In this document: positions 49,020 through 58,495 of the stretch, piece after piece
Layout: every line of letters begins with the position of its first letter
How positions within the stretch are numbered: the first letter of the stretch is position 1
Assembly: GCF_000213655.1 (NCBI RefSeq)
Contig: NC_015554.1
Span: forward strand, 434,001 to 498,000
Direction: 5' to 3'
DNA length: 64,000 bases
Origin: Alteromonas naphthalenivorans
Lineage (GTDB): Bacteria; Pseudomonadota; Gammaproteobacteria; Enterobacterales; Alteromonadaceae
Program-made: the position numbers and the translations under genes
The notes under the pieces: model-generated
The model's database searches: none
What the model was told of the DNA's origin: nothing
The model's input: the letters and a program-made list of their open reading frames with translations, nothing else

Positions 49020-49862
49020 ATGGAAGAAAATTTATCATTATTCTCATCGAGTGATGTTGAACGCTACATTAACGATTATGCAATCCCATGGGGCATTAAT
49101 ATTGCCATGGCGATTGTTATCTACGTTATTGGTCGAATCGTTGTAGGGTTCATCCTATCTTTATTCCGCCGTTTAATGGCAAAATCAAAGTACGATGCAA
49201 TGTTGGTGGACTTCTTAGAAGCCATTATTAGCGCTATTTTGATGTTGTTCGTTATTGTGGCGTCGCTAAACCAACTTGGTGTCGATACCACCTCGCTTGT
49301 TGCAATATTAGGTGCTGCCGGTTTAGCTATTGGTTTGTCACTGCAAGACTCACTGAAAAACTTTGCTGCTGGCGTAATGCTTCTTGTATTTAAGCCTTTC
49401 AAATCAGGCGATTTCGTTGAAGCTGCTGGAACTGCGGGTACAATCAATAAGATTGGCATTTTCACTACTACAATGGCTACACCAGATAACAAAGAAATTA
49501 TTGTTCCTAATGGTGGCATTTACAGCAATAACATTACTAACTATTCAGCGAAAGAAACACGTCGTGTTGATATGGTTGTTGGTATTGGTTATGACGCAGA
49601 CTTGCGCAAAGCGAAAGAAATCCTTAATGAAATGGTTCGTGCCGATGAGCGTATCCTCAGCGAGCCAGCACCTACTGTTGCCGTTTCTGAATTGGCTGAT
49701 AGCAGCGTTAACTTCGTGGTTCGTCCATGGTGTAAAGCGTCTGACTTCTGGGGCGTTAAGTTTGACTTCACTGAGCAAGTTAAACTTCGCTTCGACCAAG
49801 AAGGTATTTCAATTCCGTTCCCACAAATGGATGTACACCTTCACAAAAACGACAGCGAATAA
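49020..49862 (+). CDS. MscS-type small-conductance mechanosensitive channel
   Basis: Inner-membrane channel that opens under tension to release solutes in osmotic downshock. 280 residues: three membrane helices in the first about 125 residues, the Gly/Ala-rich pore helix (ILGAAGLAIGLSLQDSLKNFAAG) and the beta domain (FKPFKSGDFVEAAGTAGTI, VPNGGIYSNNITNYSA), then the mixed C-terminal domain. Close to E. coli MscS in layout. Single gene, closed by a terminator. Confidence 0.95.
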   Translation: MEENLSLFSSSDVERYINDYAIPWGINIAMAIVIYVIGRIVVGFILSLFRRLMAKSKYDAMLVDFLEAIISAILMLFVIVASLNQLGVDTTSLVAILGAAGLAIGLSLQDSLKNFAAGVMLLVFKPFKSGDFVEAAGTAGTINKIGIFTTTMATPDNKEIIVPNGGIYSNNITNYSAKETRRVDMVVGIGYDADLRKAKEILNEMVRADERILSEPAPTVAVSELADSSVNFVVRPWCKASDFWGVKFDFTEQVKLRFDQEGISIPFPQMDVHLHKNDSE

Positions 49863-49880
49863 GATTTTATTCCCTGATAC

Positions 49881-49911
49881 AAAAACGCCACATTAATGTG
49901 GCGTTTTTTTT
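49881..49911. terminator. Bidirectional intrinsic terminator
   Basis: AAAAACGCCACAT / ATGTGGCGTTTTT palindrome (49881-49908) with T-run, between the MscS gene and the convergent M48 protease gene. Confidence 0.92.
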
Positions 49912-49941
49912 GCTCTATTTTACGTTAGCGACGTTGAATAA

Positions 49942-50736
49942 CTAGCCACAGTTAGGTCTATACGCCGATGCCTGGTAATCAGTGTACGCAGCGTTCATGT
50001 TTGCTTGCAAGTTGCTAATCCGTGTTTGCGGGGCAGGGTGAGTAGAAAGTAACTCTAAGGGGCGTTCGCCATTACTTGCCGCATCCATGTTCTGCCATAA
50101 GTTTACGGATTGGCGAGGGTCAAAGCCTGACATAGCCATTAATTGAAGGCCAATAACATCGGCTTCAGACTCATGGGTACGGCTAAACGGTAGTTGAACC
50201 CCAACTTGTAACCCTAAACCAATGGCTGCCATGATAGGAGCCGTTTGAGAAACTTCGTTCATCGCCAAAGCTGCACCTGCTGCTTGGGTGCCCATATTGA
50301 TAAGCGTTGATTGAGACATACGCTCATTACCATGTTCTGCAATTACATGACCCACTTCATGGCCGATGACTGCCGCAAGCTGGTGTTGGTTTTCAGCTAC
50401 ATTTAATAACCCTGTATAAACACCAATTTTCCCCCCAGGCAAAGCAAAGGCATTAACCTGCTCATCGTCAAATACCACAACTTCCCATGTACCATCGAAC
50501 ACACTATTAGGGACCTTCGCGGTGATCGCATTGGCGACGCATTCAACATAGCTATTTTGAACAGCTTTGTTTGAGATTTTAAGTTCTTCTTTCATTCCGC
50601 TAAATGCTTGGTCGCCCATTTCTTCCAGTTGGGATTCAGAATATAAGAGTACCTGATTACGACCTGTGGGCGATGTAGCACACGCTGTCACTGCAAGGGC
50701 TACTGCGGCGATTGATGCGGTAAACCTCAATTTCAT
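49942..50736 (-). CDS. M48-family metalloprotease lipoprotein
   Basis: Periplasmic zinc protease, resembling LoiP/YcaL-type enzymes that act on outer-membrane proteins. Lipobox VTAC with Cys19; the zinc site HEVGH lies near residue 125 with the third ligand Glu in SRTHESEADVIGLQLM. 264 residues. NAFALPGGKIGVYTGLL is the usual edge-strand motif. Monocistronic. Confidence 0.93.
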   Translation of the reverse strand: MKLRFTASIAAVALAVTACATSPTGRNQVLLYSESQLEEMGDQAFSGMKEELKISNKAVQNSYVECVANAITAKVPNSVFDGTWEVVVFDDEQVNAFALPGGKIGVYTGLLNVAENQHQLAAVIGHEVGHVIAEHGNERMSQSTLINMGTQAAGAALAMNEVSQTAPIMAAIGLGLQVGVQLPFSRTHESEADVIGLQLMAMSGFDPRQSVNLWQNMDAASNGERPLELLSTHPAPQTRISNLQANMNAAYTDYQASAYRPNCG

Positions 50737-51059
50737 ATTTTAATCCTTGTTGTCGCGAAATAGAGAAATATTAGTGAGTTACGACTCTTATTGTTTGTTA
50801 CGTACAGTGCGTAAGAGCAGACCAATATTAGCTTCTATTAATACTACAAATTGGGGTGTTATTCATTTGTAAATTTACCCTTTTGCCAAATTAATATTTG
50901 TGTCATACACTGGCTCTAGCTTATATACAGATGTAATTAAAAATAATAGCTAAATCTACATTGTATGCCATCGGTTCGTTCCCGTACTGAAAGCGAGAAT
51001 TAAACAGCCTAGTTGGCAAGCTGAGGTTTGGCGTAACAACATGATAAAAAGGAAATTAA
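50737..51059 (+). promoter_or_regulatory. Divergent spacer, protease / choice-of-anchor gene
   Basis: Holds the promoters of both flanking genes. A possible plus-strand promoter is TTGTGT (50898-50903) with TATATA (50922-50927), 18-base spacing. AAAGGAAATTAA supplies the ribosome site before ATG 51060. No gene seen. Confidence 0.4.
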
Positions 51060-52871
51060 ATGTCTGCGCAGTCAAAATTCAAATACGGCGTCTTAGCGCT
51101 TCTTATCTCAGCGGCTCTTACCGGCTGTGGTCTAGATGGCGATGATGGTGCACAAGGTGAAACAGGTGCTCAAGGCCCTCAGGGCGAGCAAGGTGAAGCG
51201 GGGTCAGATGGCGCCGACGGTGTTGACGGTAGCGATGCATCTTTAGGTGTTTCTCTTGACGTTGTTGCCCGCGCTTTTTTGGGTAACCTAACGTCGGCAG
51301 AAATCGTGCAATATCATGCTGACACCCAAACTATTTATGCCACCAACGGTGAAACCAATGCCATCGCAGTTATTGCCGCTGATACAGTAAGTACTACTGC
51401 TATGAGCGACCCAATCAATACGACCAACCTTACAGTGAGTGATATTACGCTACCTGCTGATATTGACGGCGTAACGTTAGGAAGCCTCACTAGTATTGCT
51501 ATTAGTGGCGACCTAATGGCTGTTGCAGTGCCTGCTGATGTGAAAACAGATAACGGCTACGTACTTTTCTATAATGGGTTAGACACTTCTGCACCAGTAT
51601 TTTTAGATTCAGTCGTTGTTGGCGCCCTGCCTGACATGGTGACTTTTACGCCAGATGGCGGAAAAGTATTAGTAGCCAATGAAGGGGAGCCTTCGGATGA
51701 TTACACGATTGACCCAGAAGGTTCTATCTCGGTAATTAATATTCTTGCAAGTGGTGAGCCTGAAGAAACAGCGTCCTCAGTGAGCTTCACGGGCTTTAAC
51801 GGCAGTCAAGACGACTTGGTTGCACAGGGAATGATGTTCCCTAACCCAAGTGGCCGTACGATTAAAGGTGTAGATATTGCTACCACTGTGGCTCAAGATT
51901 TAGAACCAGAATATATTACGGCGACTAACGATGTAGCGTACGTCAGCCTGCAAGAAAACAACGGTTTAGCCATTCTTGATCTTGAAGAACTAACCGTAGA
52001 AATTATTGGCTTGGGTGTAAAAAGTTGGGCTGACTTGAATATTGATATTCAAGAAGATGGCAGCGTAAGTTTTGGTCAGTATGACGGCCTTTACGGTGTA
52101 TATCAGCCCGATACTATTGCCAATTACTCTTGGAAAGATGCCACTTTTATCGTGACAGCGAATGAAGGTGACGCACGTGAATATTTCTTTGACTCTGCTG
52201 ATGAAGCAACTTGCCTAAGTGAAGGCGGACTAGAGTTTGATGAAGACGATGGTTGTTTAGCTTTCATTGACGAAGTTAAAGTTGAAGACTTAACGGCAGA
52301 AGCGAATTCTGAACTTGCTGACTTACAAGCCAATGGCGAAGCTGATGATTTACGTGTTACTAATGCAATGGGTGATGCGGATGGTAACGGTGAATATGAT
52401 GCAGCTTATGCGTATGGCTCACGTTCGTTTACCATTTGGGATCAAAACGGCTTGGCGGTTTATGATTCAGGTGATGATTTTGAGCGTATTACCGCGTCAG
52501 TTCACGGTGCATCGTTTAACAACGGTGATGATGCAAACGAAGGTGACTCACGTTCTGAGAATAAAGGTCCAGAGCCTGAAGCATTAACCGTAGGTGTTAT
52601 CGGTGATAGAACCTACGCGTTTGTTGGAACTGAACGTATGGGCGGCATATTCGTCTACGATGTAACTAACCCTTACGATGTTCAATTTGCTGATTACATT
52701 ATCAATCGCGATTTAACAGAAGGCCTAGAGGCGACTGACGTCATAGGCGACTTGGCGCCAGAGAGTTTGGTATTTGTAAGTGCAGATGATAGTGCAAGCG
52801 GCGTTCCTTTGTTACTTGTAGGTAATGAAGTTAGTGGCACCGTAACGGTATGGCAAATTACACAAAACTAA
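51060..52871 (+). CDS. Choice-of-anchor I family lipoprotein with collagen-like segment
   Basis: A 603-residue surface or periplasmic lipoprotein: lipobox LTGC with Cys23, then a stretch of Gly-X-Y triplets (about residues 28-60; GAQGETGAQGPQGEQGEAG) and a beta-propeller-like body. The choice-of-anchor I signature near the C-terminus (EPEALTVGVIGDRTYAFVGT then ERMGGIFVYDVTNP) and the VANEGEPSDDY motif identify the family, which includes alkaline-phosphatase-like and anchor-variable proteins of unknown substrate. Very acidic, as expected of an exported marine protein. Followed by a strong terminator. Confidence 0.85.
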   Translation: MSAQSKFKYGVLALLISAALTGCGLDGDDGAQGETGAQGPQGEQGEAGSDGADGVDGSDASLGVSLDVVARAFLGNLTSAEIVQYHADTQTIYATNGETNAIAVIAADTVSTTAMSDPINTTNLTVSDITLPADIDGVTLGSLTSIAISGDLMAVAVPADVKTDNGYVLFYNGLDTSAPVFLDSVVVGALPDMVTFTPDGGKVLVANEGEPSDDYTIDPEGSISVINILASGEPEETASSVSFTGFNGSQDDLVAQGMMFPNPSGRTIKGVDIATTVAQDLEPEYITATNDVAYVSLQENNGLAILDLEELTVEIIGLGVKSWADLNIDIQEDGSVSFGQYDGLYGVYQPDTIANYSWKDATFIVTANEGDAREYFFDSADEATCLSEGGLEFDEDDGCLAFIDEVKVEDLTAEANSELADLQANGEADDLRVTNAMGDADGNGEYDAAYAYGSRSFTIWDQNGLAVYDSGDDFERITASVHGASFNNGDDANEGDSRSENKGPEPEALTVGVIGDRTYAFVGTERMGGIFVYDVTNPYDVQFADYIINRDLTEGLEATDVIGDLAPESLVFVSADDSASGVPLLLVGNEVSGTVTVWQITQN

Positions 52872-53217
52872 GTGAAACACGCTAAGTAGACATTACTGAG
52901 CAAAGGTTGCTAAGCAAAAACACTCGCTAGAAAACCATAATGAAACGGCGCCTTTGGCGCCGTTTTTTTTATTAAAACCAAAATAGTGTGCATCTTGTGC
53001 CTAGGGTAAATCGTTGAGCGGTGATTACATACGGGGTGGATTGAGTTAAGCTATAACTATACGTATTAACATTGAAACGATAAGTGCAGCGCGTTAGCGC
53101 TCAAATTGTCAGAGTACAGATTGTGGTTGCCTGCTAACAGTCTGTAGGATTTCACTTATCTTATTTCTCCGTTATGTCATGGCCGAAGGGCTTAAACAGA
53201 ATTAATAGAAAAAGAGA
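52872..53217 (+). other. Spacer before the FabH-like gene
   Basis: Contains the terminator at 52943-52970 and then about 245 bases with no gene, presumably including the promoter of the FabH-like synthase. GAGA precedes its start codons. Confidence 0.5.
52943..52970 (+). terminator. Intrinsic terminator of the choice-of-anchor gene
   Basis: AAACGGCGCC / GGCGCCGTTT stem (52943-52952, 52956-52965), TTT loop, then T5. Confidence 0.92.
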
Positions 53218-54348
53218 ATGCAGATGTCTCAACAGATCGTTGTTAGCGGTGTGGGTGTTTGGCACCCTGAAAGCAGTATTACAAATCAGGAACTGGTAGA
53301 TAGTTATAATGCGTATGTTGATTCGTATAACGAAGCGCATAAAGCGGAAATAGAAGCCCAACAGGTTACTGCAAAACCTTATTCAAGTGCTGAGTTCATT
53401 GAAAAAGCGTCAGGTATTAAAAGCCGATATATTTACCAAAAAGAAGGTGCGCTCGATATCTCGCGCATGAAGCCAAAAATTGAGGCTCGTGAAGATGAAG
53501 CGCTATCCCACCAAGCGGAAATAGCAGTAGAAGCAGCCAAATTGGCGTTGGCTTCTGCAAACAAAACCGCCCAAGACGTTGATGCCGTTATTGTATCTTG
53601 TGCCTATACCCAACGTGCTTACCCAGCTATTGCGATTGAAGTGCAAGAAGCGTTAGGCATTGAAGGTTTTGGTTTCGACATGTTAGTGGCGTGCTCTGCC
53701 GCCACATTCGGTATGCATCGCGCGTACGAAATGCTAAGTGCCGGTAATGCTAAGTGTGTATTAGTTATTAACCCTGAATTAGTGTCACCGCAAATTAACT
53801 ATACCGACAGAGACAGCCATTTCATTTTTGGTGACGTAGCCACAGCCACGGTACTAGAAACAGCTGAAACCGTGAATAGTGAGCACAGCTACGATGTTAT
53901 GAGTACAAACGCGGTAACTAAGTACTCCAATAATATTCGCTCAAACTTCGGTTATATAACGCGAACAGAAGATGTAGACCCATATGGTGCAGACAAACTC
54001 TTTCATCAAGCAGGTCGCAAAGTGTTTAAAGAAGTCTGCCCTATGGCAGCAAGCCACATAGAAAGTCATTTAGATAGACATCAACTAACGGCAACTGATG
54101 TAAGACGTTGGTGGTTGCATCAAGCGAATATCAACATGAATACGCTGATCATAAAGCGTTTGTTGGGGCGTGATGCTAACGCTGATGAAGCACCTATTGT
54201 ATTAGACGAATATGCTAATACGGCGTCAGCAGGGTCGGTTATTGCTTTTGGCTTGAACCATGAAGACTTAGTGGCCGGTGATGTTGGTGTGTTGTGCTCC
54301 TTTGGAGCAGGCTATTCAATTGGGTCATTGTTACTTAAAAAACGATAG
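53218..54348 (+). CDS. Beta-ketoacyl-ACP synthase III-like enzyme
   Basis: Thiolase-fold condensing enzyme of the FabH type. The catalytic triad is visible: Cys in DMLVACSAATFGMHRAYEM, His in WWLHQANINMNTL and Asn in LDEYANTASAGSVIAFGL. At 376 residues it is about 60 longer than E. coli FabH because of an insertion near residues 25-75 (VDSYNEAHKAEIEAQQ and following). Such long FabH-like proteins occur alongside the housekeeping FabH and are linked to alternative fatty-acid starters; the substrate is not shown by sequence. Start could be ATG 53218 or 53224. Alone between two other transcription units. Confidence 0.88.
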   Translation: MQMSQQIVVSGVGVWHPESSITNQELVDSYNAYVDSYNEAHKAEIEAQQVTAKPYSSAEFIEKASGIKSRYIYQKEGALDISRMKPKIEAREDEALSHQAEIAVEAAKLALASANKTAQDVDAVIVSCAYTQRAYPAIAIEVQEALGIEGFGFDMLVACSAATFGMHRAYEMLSAGNAKCVLVINPELVSPQINYTDRDSHFIFGDVATATVLETAETVNSEHSYDVMSTNAVTKYSNNIRSNFGYITRTEDVDPYGADKLFHQAGRKVFKEVCPMAASHIESHLDRHQLTATDVRRWWLHQANINMNTLIIKRLLGRDANADEAPIVLDEYANTASAGSVIAFGLNHEDLVAGDVGVLCSFGAGYSIGSLLLKKR

Positions 54349-54474
54349 GCATTAGCCTGAGCTGGCAGTAACCTAGTTTGCTGTCAGCACCACCTGCTAA
54401 CAACAGAACTTTAAAAACAAAACCTTGAAAATAGAACCTTAAAAAAATAAAAAGCTGGGTGAGAATAAATAGGG

Positions 54475-56502
54475 ATGATTTCAGATATAGGCTATGCCCT
54501 TAACAGTTTGGCTTACTTACTGTTAATGCTATTACTTTTTGCAGTACGAAAGCCTGGGTTAGCCAACCACTTGCTGGTATTAGCTACAGCTACGACGCTG
54601 TTCTGGTCTACTAGCATGATAACGGCACTGTTTGGTCCCATCAGCCTTTCCTGGTTGCTCACTATTGATGCGCTCAGGCAAGTGGCATGGTTGCTCTTTT
54701 TAGCTGGATGCCTGAAAAATAATTTCACCAACCTGTTCGATGTTCTGCGCCGCCCAACAACGCTTTTTATACTACTTCCCGGCTGCATAGCCTTGGTGCT
54801 GCCCCACGTCTTGTGGATTGATGCCTCGTGGCGTTATCTGATGCTGATTATTCTGGCCCTTGAAGTGCTTATCTTATTGGAAGTTATTTACCGTCAAGCG
54901 GATGCCGATCAATGGGCATATAAGCCTTTAATTTTATATCTTGGCGCTACCCACCTTTTTGATTTTGTTACTTACGCCAATGCCACCATGGTGAATCAGG
55001 TTGAGGTTAATTATATTGCGGCTCGTGGCTATATCTATTTCCTGCTTATTCCATTTTTAGTTATTGCCATTCGACGTATAAAGCACTGGGGCGTTGATAT
55101 ATTCATTTCCAGGGATGTAGTACTACACAGCTCTTTATTATTGGTTGCAGGCGCTTACCTTTTCATTATGGCCATTATTGGCTACGCCATCAGCTACGTA
55201 GGTGGAAACTGGGGCGCCATGGTGCAAACTATCTTGGTAGTTTTGTCGCTTGCCCTACTCGTTACCGTATTTTTGTCGAACTCCTTTAGAACCAAGTGTA
55301 AGGTCTTTATTACCAAGCACTTTTTTGCCAATCAGTTTGACTACCGCGTAGAGTGGATAAAACTAACCAAAACACTGTCTAGCTCAATGGACGCCCCTAA
55401 TACCGTTCACGAAAGTGCGCTTCGCGGCATACTTGAAGCCATCGAATATGACTCTGGCAAATTGTATAAACGGGTAAATAACGACTTCGAGCAGTTGGCA
55501 CAAGTTAATCCATTACCAGACACCCATGATGACTTAACTATCATTCGTACGCTAACAGACTACTGCACGTCTAATACCTGGTTAATTGATGTACATGAAT
55601 ACCAAGCCAAGCCATTTCATTACAAAGGGCTGCAAATCGACAGAGATATTTTAAAAGACTGGGGTTATCAGCTTTACTTGCCGTTTTACAAAAATGATGA
55701 AATTTGGGGCTTTGCTGTGCTTTCGGCTGGGGATAAAGAACGACTGAGTTTAAATTGGGAAGTGAGAGATTATCTCAATGCTATCACCGAGCAGGTGAGT
55801 ATGTTTGTGTTCCATCATGAAGCTTCAAAGCTGGTGGCTGAAAATGCGCAGTTTGCTGCGTTCAATAGAATGTCTGCGTTTGTTGTGCATGATTTAAAGA
55901 ATGTGATGGCACAAGTCGATTTGATCTTGGCCAACGCGCAGCAGCATAAACACAACCCCGAGTTTATTGAAGACACATTTGAAACATTGGAACATACCAA
56001 AGCGCGTATGGATAAAATGTTAAAGCAATTAACGGATAAAAAGATTAATGATGATGGGGCTCACACTTCGTGCTCGTTATCGCATATTATTAATGATGTA
56101 GTGGCAAACCGATGCATGGGGCTTCTTCCCGCCCCTAAAGTGCACTGCAGCAGCGAAGAGCCGGTATTAATTGATAAAGAAAAAGTCGCCAATGTTTTCT
56201 ATCACCTAATAAGTAATGCGCAACAAGCAACCGAAGATAGCGGCGAAATAGATATTGTACTAACGCATGACATCCAAAACCGTGTTCAATATGTAATGAT
56301 AGAGGACACAGGAACCGGGATGGATCAAGACTTCATCGATACTCGCTTGTTTACACCTTTCGATACCACGAAAGGTAACGCAGGAATGGGGATTGGTGCG
56401 TACGATGCGAAAACGTACATTGAATCTATTGGTGGGAAAATAAGCGTTCAAAGTGAACCAGGGAAAGGGAGTTGTTTTACGCTAGCATTTACGCTGAATT
56501 GA
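54475..56502 (+). CDS. prsK: PEP-CTERM system sensor histidine kinase PrsK
   Basis: A 675-residue membrane kinase: about nine or ten membrane helices (residues 1-270), a GAF-like region (about 290-450), then a phospho-His segment MSAFVVHDLKNVMAQVDLILANA and a HATPase domain (VFYHLISNAQQATEDSGEI, GNAGMGIGAYDAKTYIESIGG). This layout is that of PrsK, the kinase partner of PrsR, usually found near exosortase/PEP-CTERM and exopolysaccharide genes; none are in this window. 62 bases before prsR. Confidence 0.9.
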   Translation: MISDIGYALNSLAYLLLMLLLFAVRKPGLANHLLVLATATTLFWSTSMITALFGPISLSWLLTIDALRQVAWLLFLAGCLKNNFTNLFDVLRRPTTLFILLPGCIALVLPHVLWIDASWRYLMLIILALEVLILLEVIYRQADADQWAYKPLILYLGATHLFDFVTYANATMVNQVEVNYIAARGYIYFLLIPFLVIAIRRIKHWGVDIFISRDVVLHSSLLLVAGAYLFIMAIIGYAISYVGGNWGAMVQTILVVLSLALLVTVFLSNSFRTKCKVFITKHFFANQFDYRVEWIKLTKTLSSSMDAPNTVHESALRGILEAIEYDSGKLYKRVNNDFEQLAQVNPLPDTHDDLTIIRTLTDYCTSNTWLIDVHEYQAKPFHYKGLQIDRDILKDWGYQLYLPFYKNDEIWGFAVLSAGDKERLSLNWEVRDYLNAITEQVSMFVFHHEASKLVAENAQFAAFNRMSAFVVHDLKNVMAQVDLILANAQQHKHNPEFIEDTFETLEHTKARMDKMLKQLTDKKINDDGAHTSCSLSHIINDVVANRCMGLLPAPKVHCSSEEPVLIDKEKVANVFYHLISNAQQATEDSGEIDIVLTHDIQNRVQYVMIEDTGTGMDQDFIDTRLFTPFDTTKGNAGMGIGAYDAKTYIESIGGKISVQSEPGKGSCFTLAFTLN

Positions 56503-56564
56503 GCAAAGTGAGCGATGACAACCAACCTATGTTGATATGGACGAAGTAACACAGGAACAGACTG

Positions 56565-57926
56565 ATGACAGATACCGTTTTAGTGGTAGATGACGATTTA
56601 GGTATTCAGAAACAATTAAAGTGGAGCTTAACCGACTACGACGTTGTTTTTGCTGACGATCATACCTCGGCAATTGCGCAACTGCGCCGTTACGAACCTA
56701 AAGTCGTGACACTAGATTTAGGGCTGCCACCCGACCCAGCAAATGCGTCGGAAGGCTTGAGAATTCTACAAGATATTATTTCCTTAGCGCCTAGAACCAA
56801 GGTCATTGTTGTCACCGGTAACAACGAAAAAGAGAATGCACTTAAAGCTATCAACTTCGGTGCCTACGACTTTTACCAAAAACCCATAGATTCTGACACC
56901 ATAAAGCTACTCGTGTATCGCGCGCTTAATTTGGCGAAATTAGAGTTAGAAAACAGCATTTTATCCAAAGTGCGCACAGGTATGAGCCGTATCATTGGTA
57001 ACAGTGAGTCTATTCAAACGGTAGTGCGTAAAGCTGAAAAAATAGCGAATACCGATGTGAGTACGTTACTGCTAGGTGAAAGTGGAACGGGTAAAGAGGT
57101 GTTTGCTCGCAGCATCCATGAACACAGCCCTCGTAAAGATAAACCGTTTGTTGCCATTAACTGTGCATCTATTCCTGAAAATCTTTTGGAAAGTGAGCTT
57201 TTCGGTTACGAGAAAGGCGCATTTACTGGCGCCAATAAAACGACCCTAGGTAAAATTGAAACCGCCCAAGGTGGCACGCTATTTCTAGATGAAATTGGCG
57301 ATATGCCTATCGGACTGCAAGCCAAAATGCTACGTTTTTTACAAGAACGTGTTATTGAGCGAGTGGGGGGCCGTGCCGAAATTCCTGTGGATATTAGGGT
57401 TATTTGTGCGACCCACAGAGATTTGCAAACCATGGTGGCAGAAGAGCGTTTTAGGGAAGATTTATATTACCGTGTTGGTGAAATTCCCATTATGATCCCG
57501 CCGTTGCGAGATAGAGATCAAGATATTATCTTGCTTGCCCGTACCTTCCTTAATATTTATCGTGAAGAGTTTAATGCCAAGGCAAAGAGCTTTTCTGAAT
57601 CTGCGATTAATTCCATGCTGGCTCACAAATGGCCTGGGAATATTCGTGAAATGCAAAATAAGCTGAAATCGGCAGTGATCATGGCCGAGGGTACAGTCAT
57701 ACAGCCTGATGACTTAGGTTTGTTCGCGGTAGATGGTAGTGGAGAGTCTGAAACCTTGAATCTTCGCGAGGTACGAGAGGTTGCTGAAAGTAAGGCAATT
57801 CGTAGGGCGTATCATCAAGCGGATAAAAATATGTCTAAAACCGCTGAATTGCTAGGTGTTACGCGCCCAACCTTGTACTCACTTATTGATAAATACCACT
57901 TGGATGACTTAAAAAGTTCGGCGTGA
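56565..57926 (+). CDS. prsR: PEP-CTERM-box sigma-54 response regulator PrsR
   Basis: A 453-residue NtrC-type activator: receiver domain (phospho-Asp in VVTLDLGLPPDPANASEG, near residue 52), an AAA+ domain with Walker A GESGTGKE and the sigma-54 contact loop ELFGYEKGAFTGA, and a Fis-type helix-turn-helix (NMSKTAELLGVTRPTLYSLIDKY). Activates RpoN-dependent promoters; in relatives these precede PEP-CTERM or polysaccharide genes. In an operon with prsK. Confidence 0.93.
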   Translation: MTDTVLVVDDDLGIQKQLKWSLTDYDVVFADDHTSAIAQLRRYEPKVVTLDLGLPPDPANASEGLRILQDIISLAPRTKVIVVTGNNEKENALKAINFGAYDFYQKPIDSDTIKLLVYRALNLAKLELENSILSKVRTGMSRIIGNSESIQTVVRKAEKIANTDVSTLLLGESGTGKEVFARSIHEHSPRKDKPFVAINCASIPENLLESELFGYEKGAFTGANKTTLGKIETAQGGTLFLDEIGDMPIGLQAKMLRFLQERVIERVGGRAEIPVDIRVICATHRDLQTMVAEERFREDLYYRVGEIPIMIPPLRDRDQDIILLARTFLNIYREEFNAKAKSFSESAINSMLAHKWPGNIREMQNKLKSAVIMAEGTVIQPDDLGLFAVDGSGESETLNLREVREVAESKAIRRAYHQADKNMSKTAELLGVTRPTLYSLIDKYHLDDLKSSA

Positions 57927-57963
57927 GACTCATCGAAAAGGCGTAGTTTGATGCTACGCTCTT

Positions 57964-57991
57964 GCCTATCGCACCCTTAGGTGCGATAGGC
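57964..57991. terminator. Strong hairpin after prsR
   Basis: Perfect 12-bp stem GCCTATCGCACC / GGTGCGATAGGC with CTTA loop, but no T-run follows on either strand. It may be a Rho-type or processing-stable 3' end; the intergenic stretch up to 58163 holds no gene. Confidence 0.55.
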
Positions 57992-58163
57992 TTCATAAAG
58001 CCACTATTTAGGTATAACCTGTTACTACGACAAGCTTGGTCGAGCGCGCTAGTCTTATAGCGGATTCGTTGGGACAGCTTCACTGTGACAACTTCACTGC
58101 GACAACTCACAATGTCTCAAAACCCATGCTGCGTCTCCAGAGGTACTCAAACAGTGGCTCTGC

Positions 58164-58484
58164 TCAGGGAATATGGTATTGGCTGTGATGTTTAGCTAAT
58201 AAATCATGCCCGTAAAAGGCGACATGCAACCCAATATTGCCCTGATCATCTTCGGTAAAAATTGGCGTCGAGCATTCATTACAGAAAAACTGTTTGCTGT
58301 TTGGCGATAGCTGTAGCTCACCTAGCATCGATGGCGCACAATCTATCACTAGATGCTCACGTGCACCGGCGATGGTGAGGTTAAGCGTTTCGCTGCAGGA
58401 TAATGTTTCTACGTCCAACTCATCTTCGCTAATATCAGACAACTCAAATTGCACGGCCTGACACTGGCAACTACCTTTATACAT
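58164..58484 (-). CDS. GFA-like (glutathione-dependent formaldehyde-activating) domain protein
   Basis: A 106-residue protein with the GFA-type opening YKGSCQCQAVQFEL (Cys6, Cys8) and the C-terminal zinc motif FFCNECSTPIF. The usual middle Cys pair (CHCSxC) is reduced to a single Cys in LSCSETLNL, so full zinc/glutathione chemistry is doubtful; true S-hydroxymethylglutathione synthase activity is also disputed in the family. Directly upstream (12 bases) of the GGDEF gene's stop, same strand, so the two likely form an operon with the cyclase first. Confidence 0.75.
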   Translation of the reverse strand: MYKGSCQCQAVQFELSDISEDELDVETLSCSETLNLTIAGAREHLVIDCAPSMLGELQLSPNSKQFFCNECSTPIFTEDDQGNIGLHVAFYGHDLLAKHHSQYHIP

Positions 58485-58495
58485 AATGTACGCTC

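Noticed and set aside
48886..49146. 86-codon frame overlapping the MscS gene start
   Set aside because: No ribosome site, no recognisable protein, and it overlaps the well-supported channel gene in another frame.
54349..54474. Imperfect hairpin GCTGGCAG/CTGTCAGC after the FabH-like gene
   Set aside because: One mismatch pair and no T-tract; not listed as a terminator.
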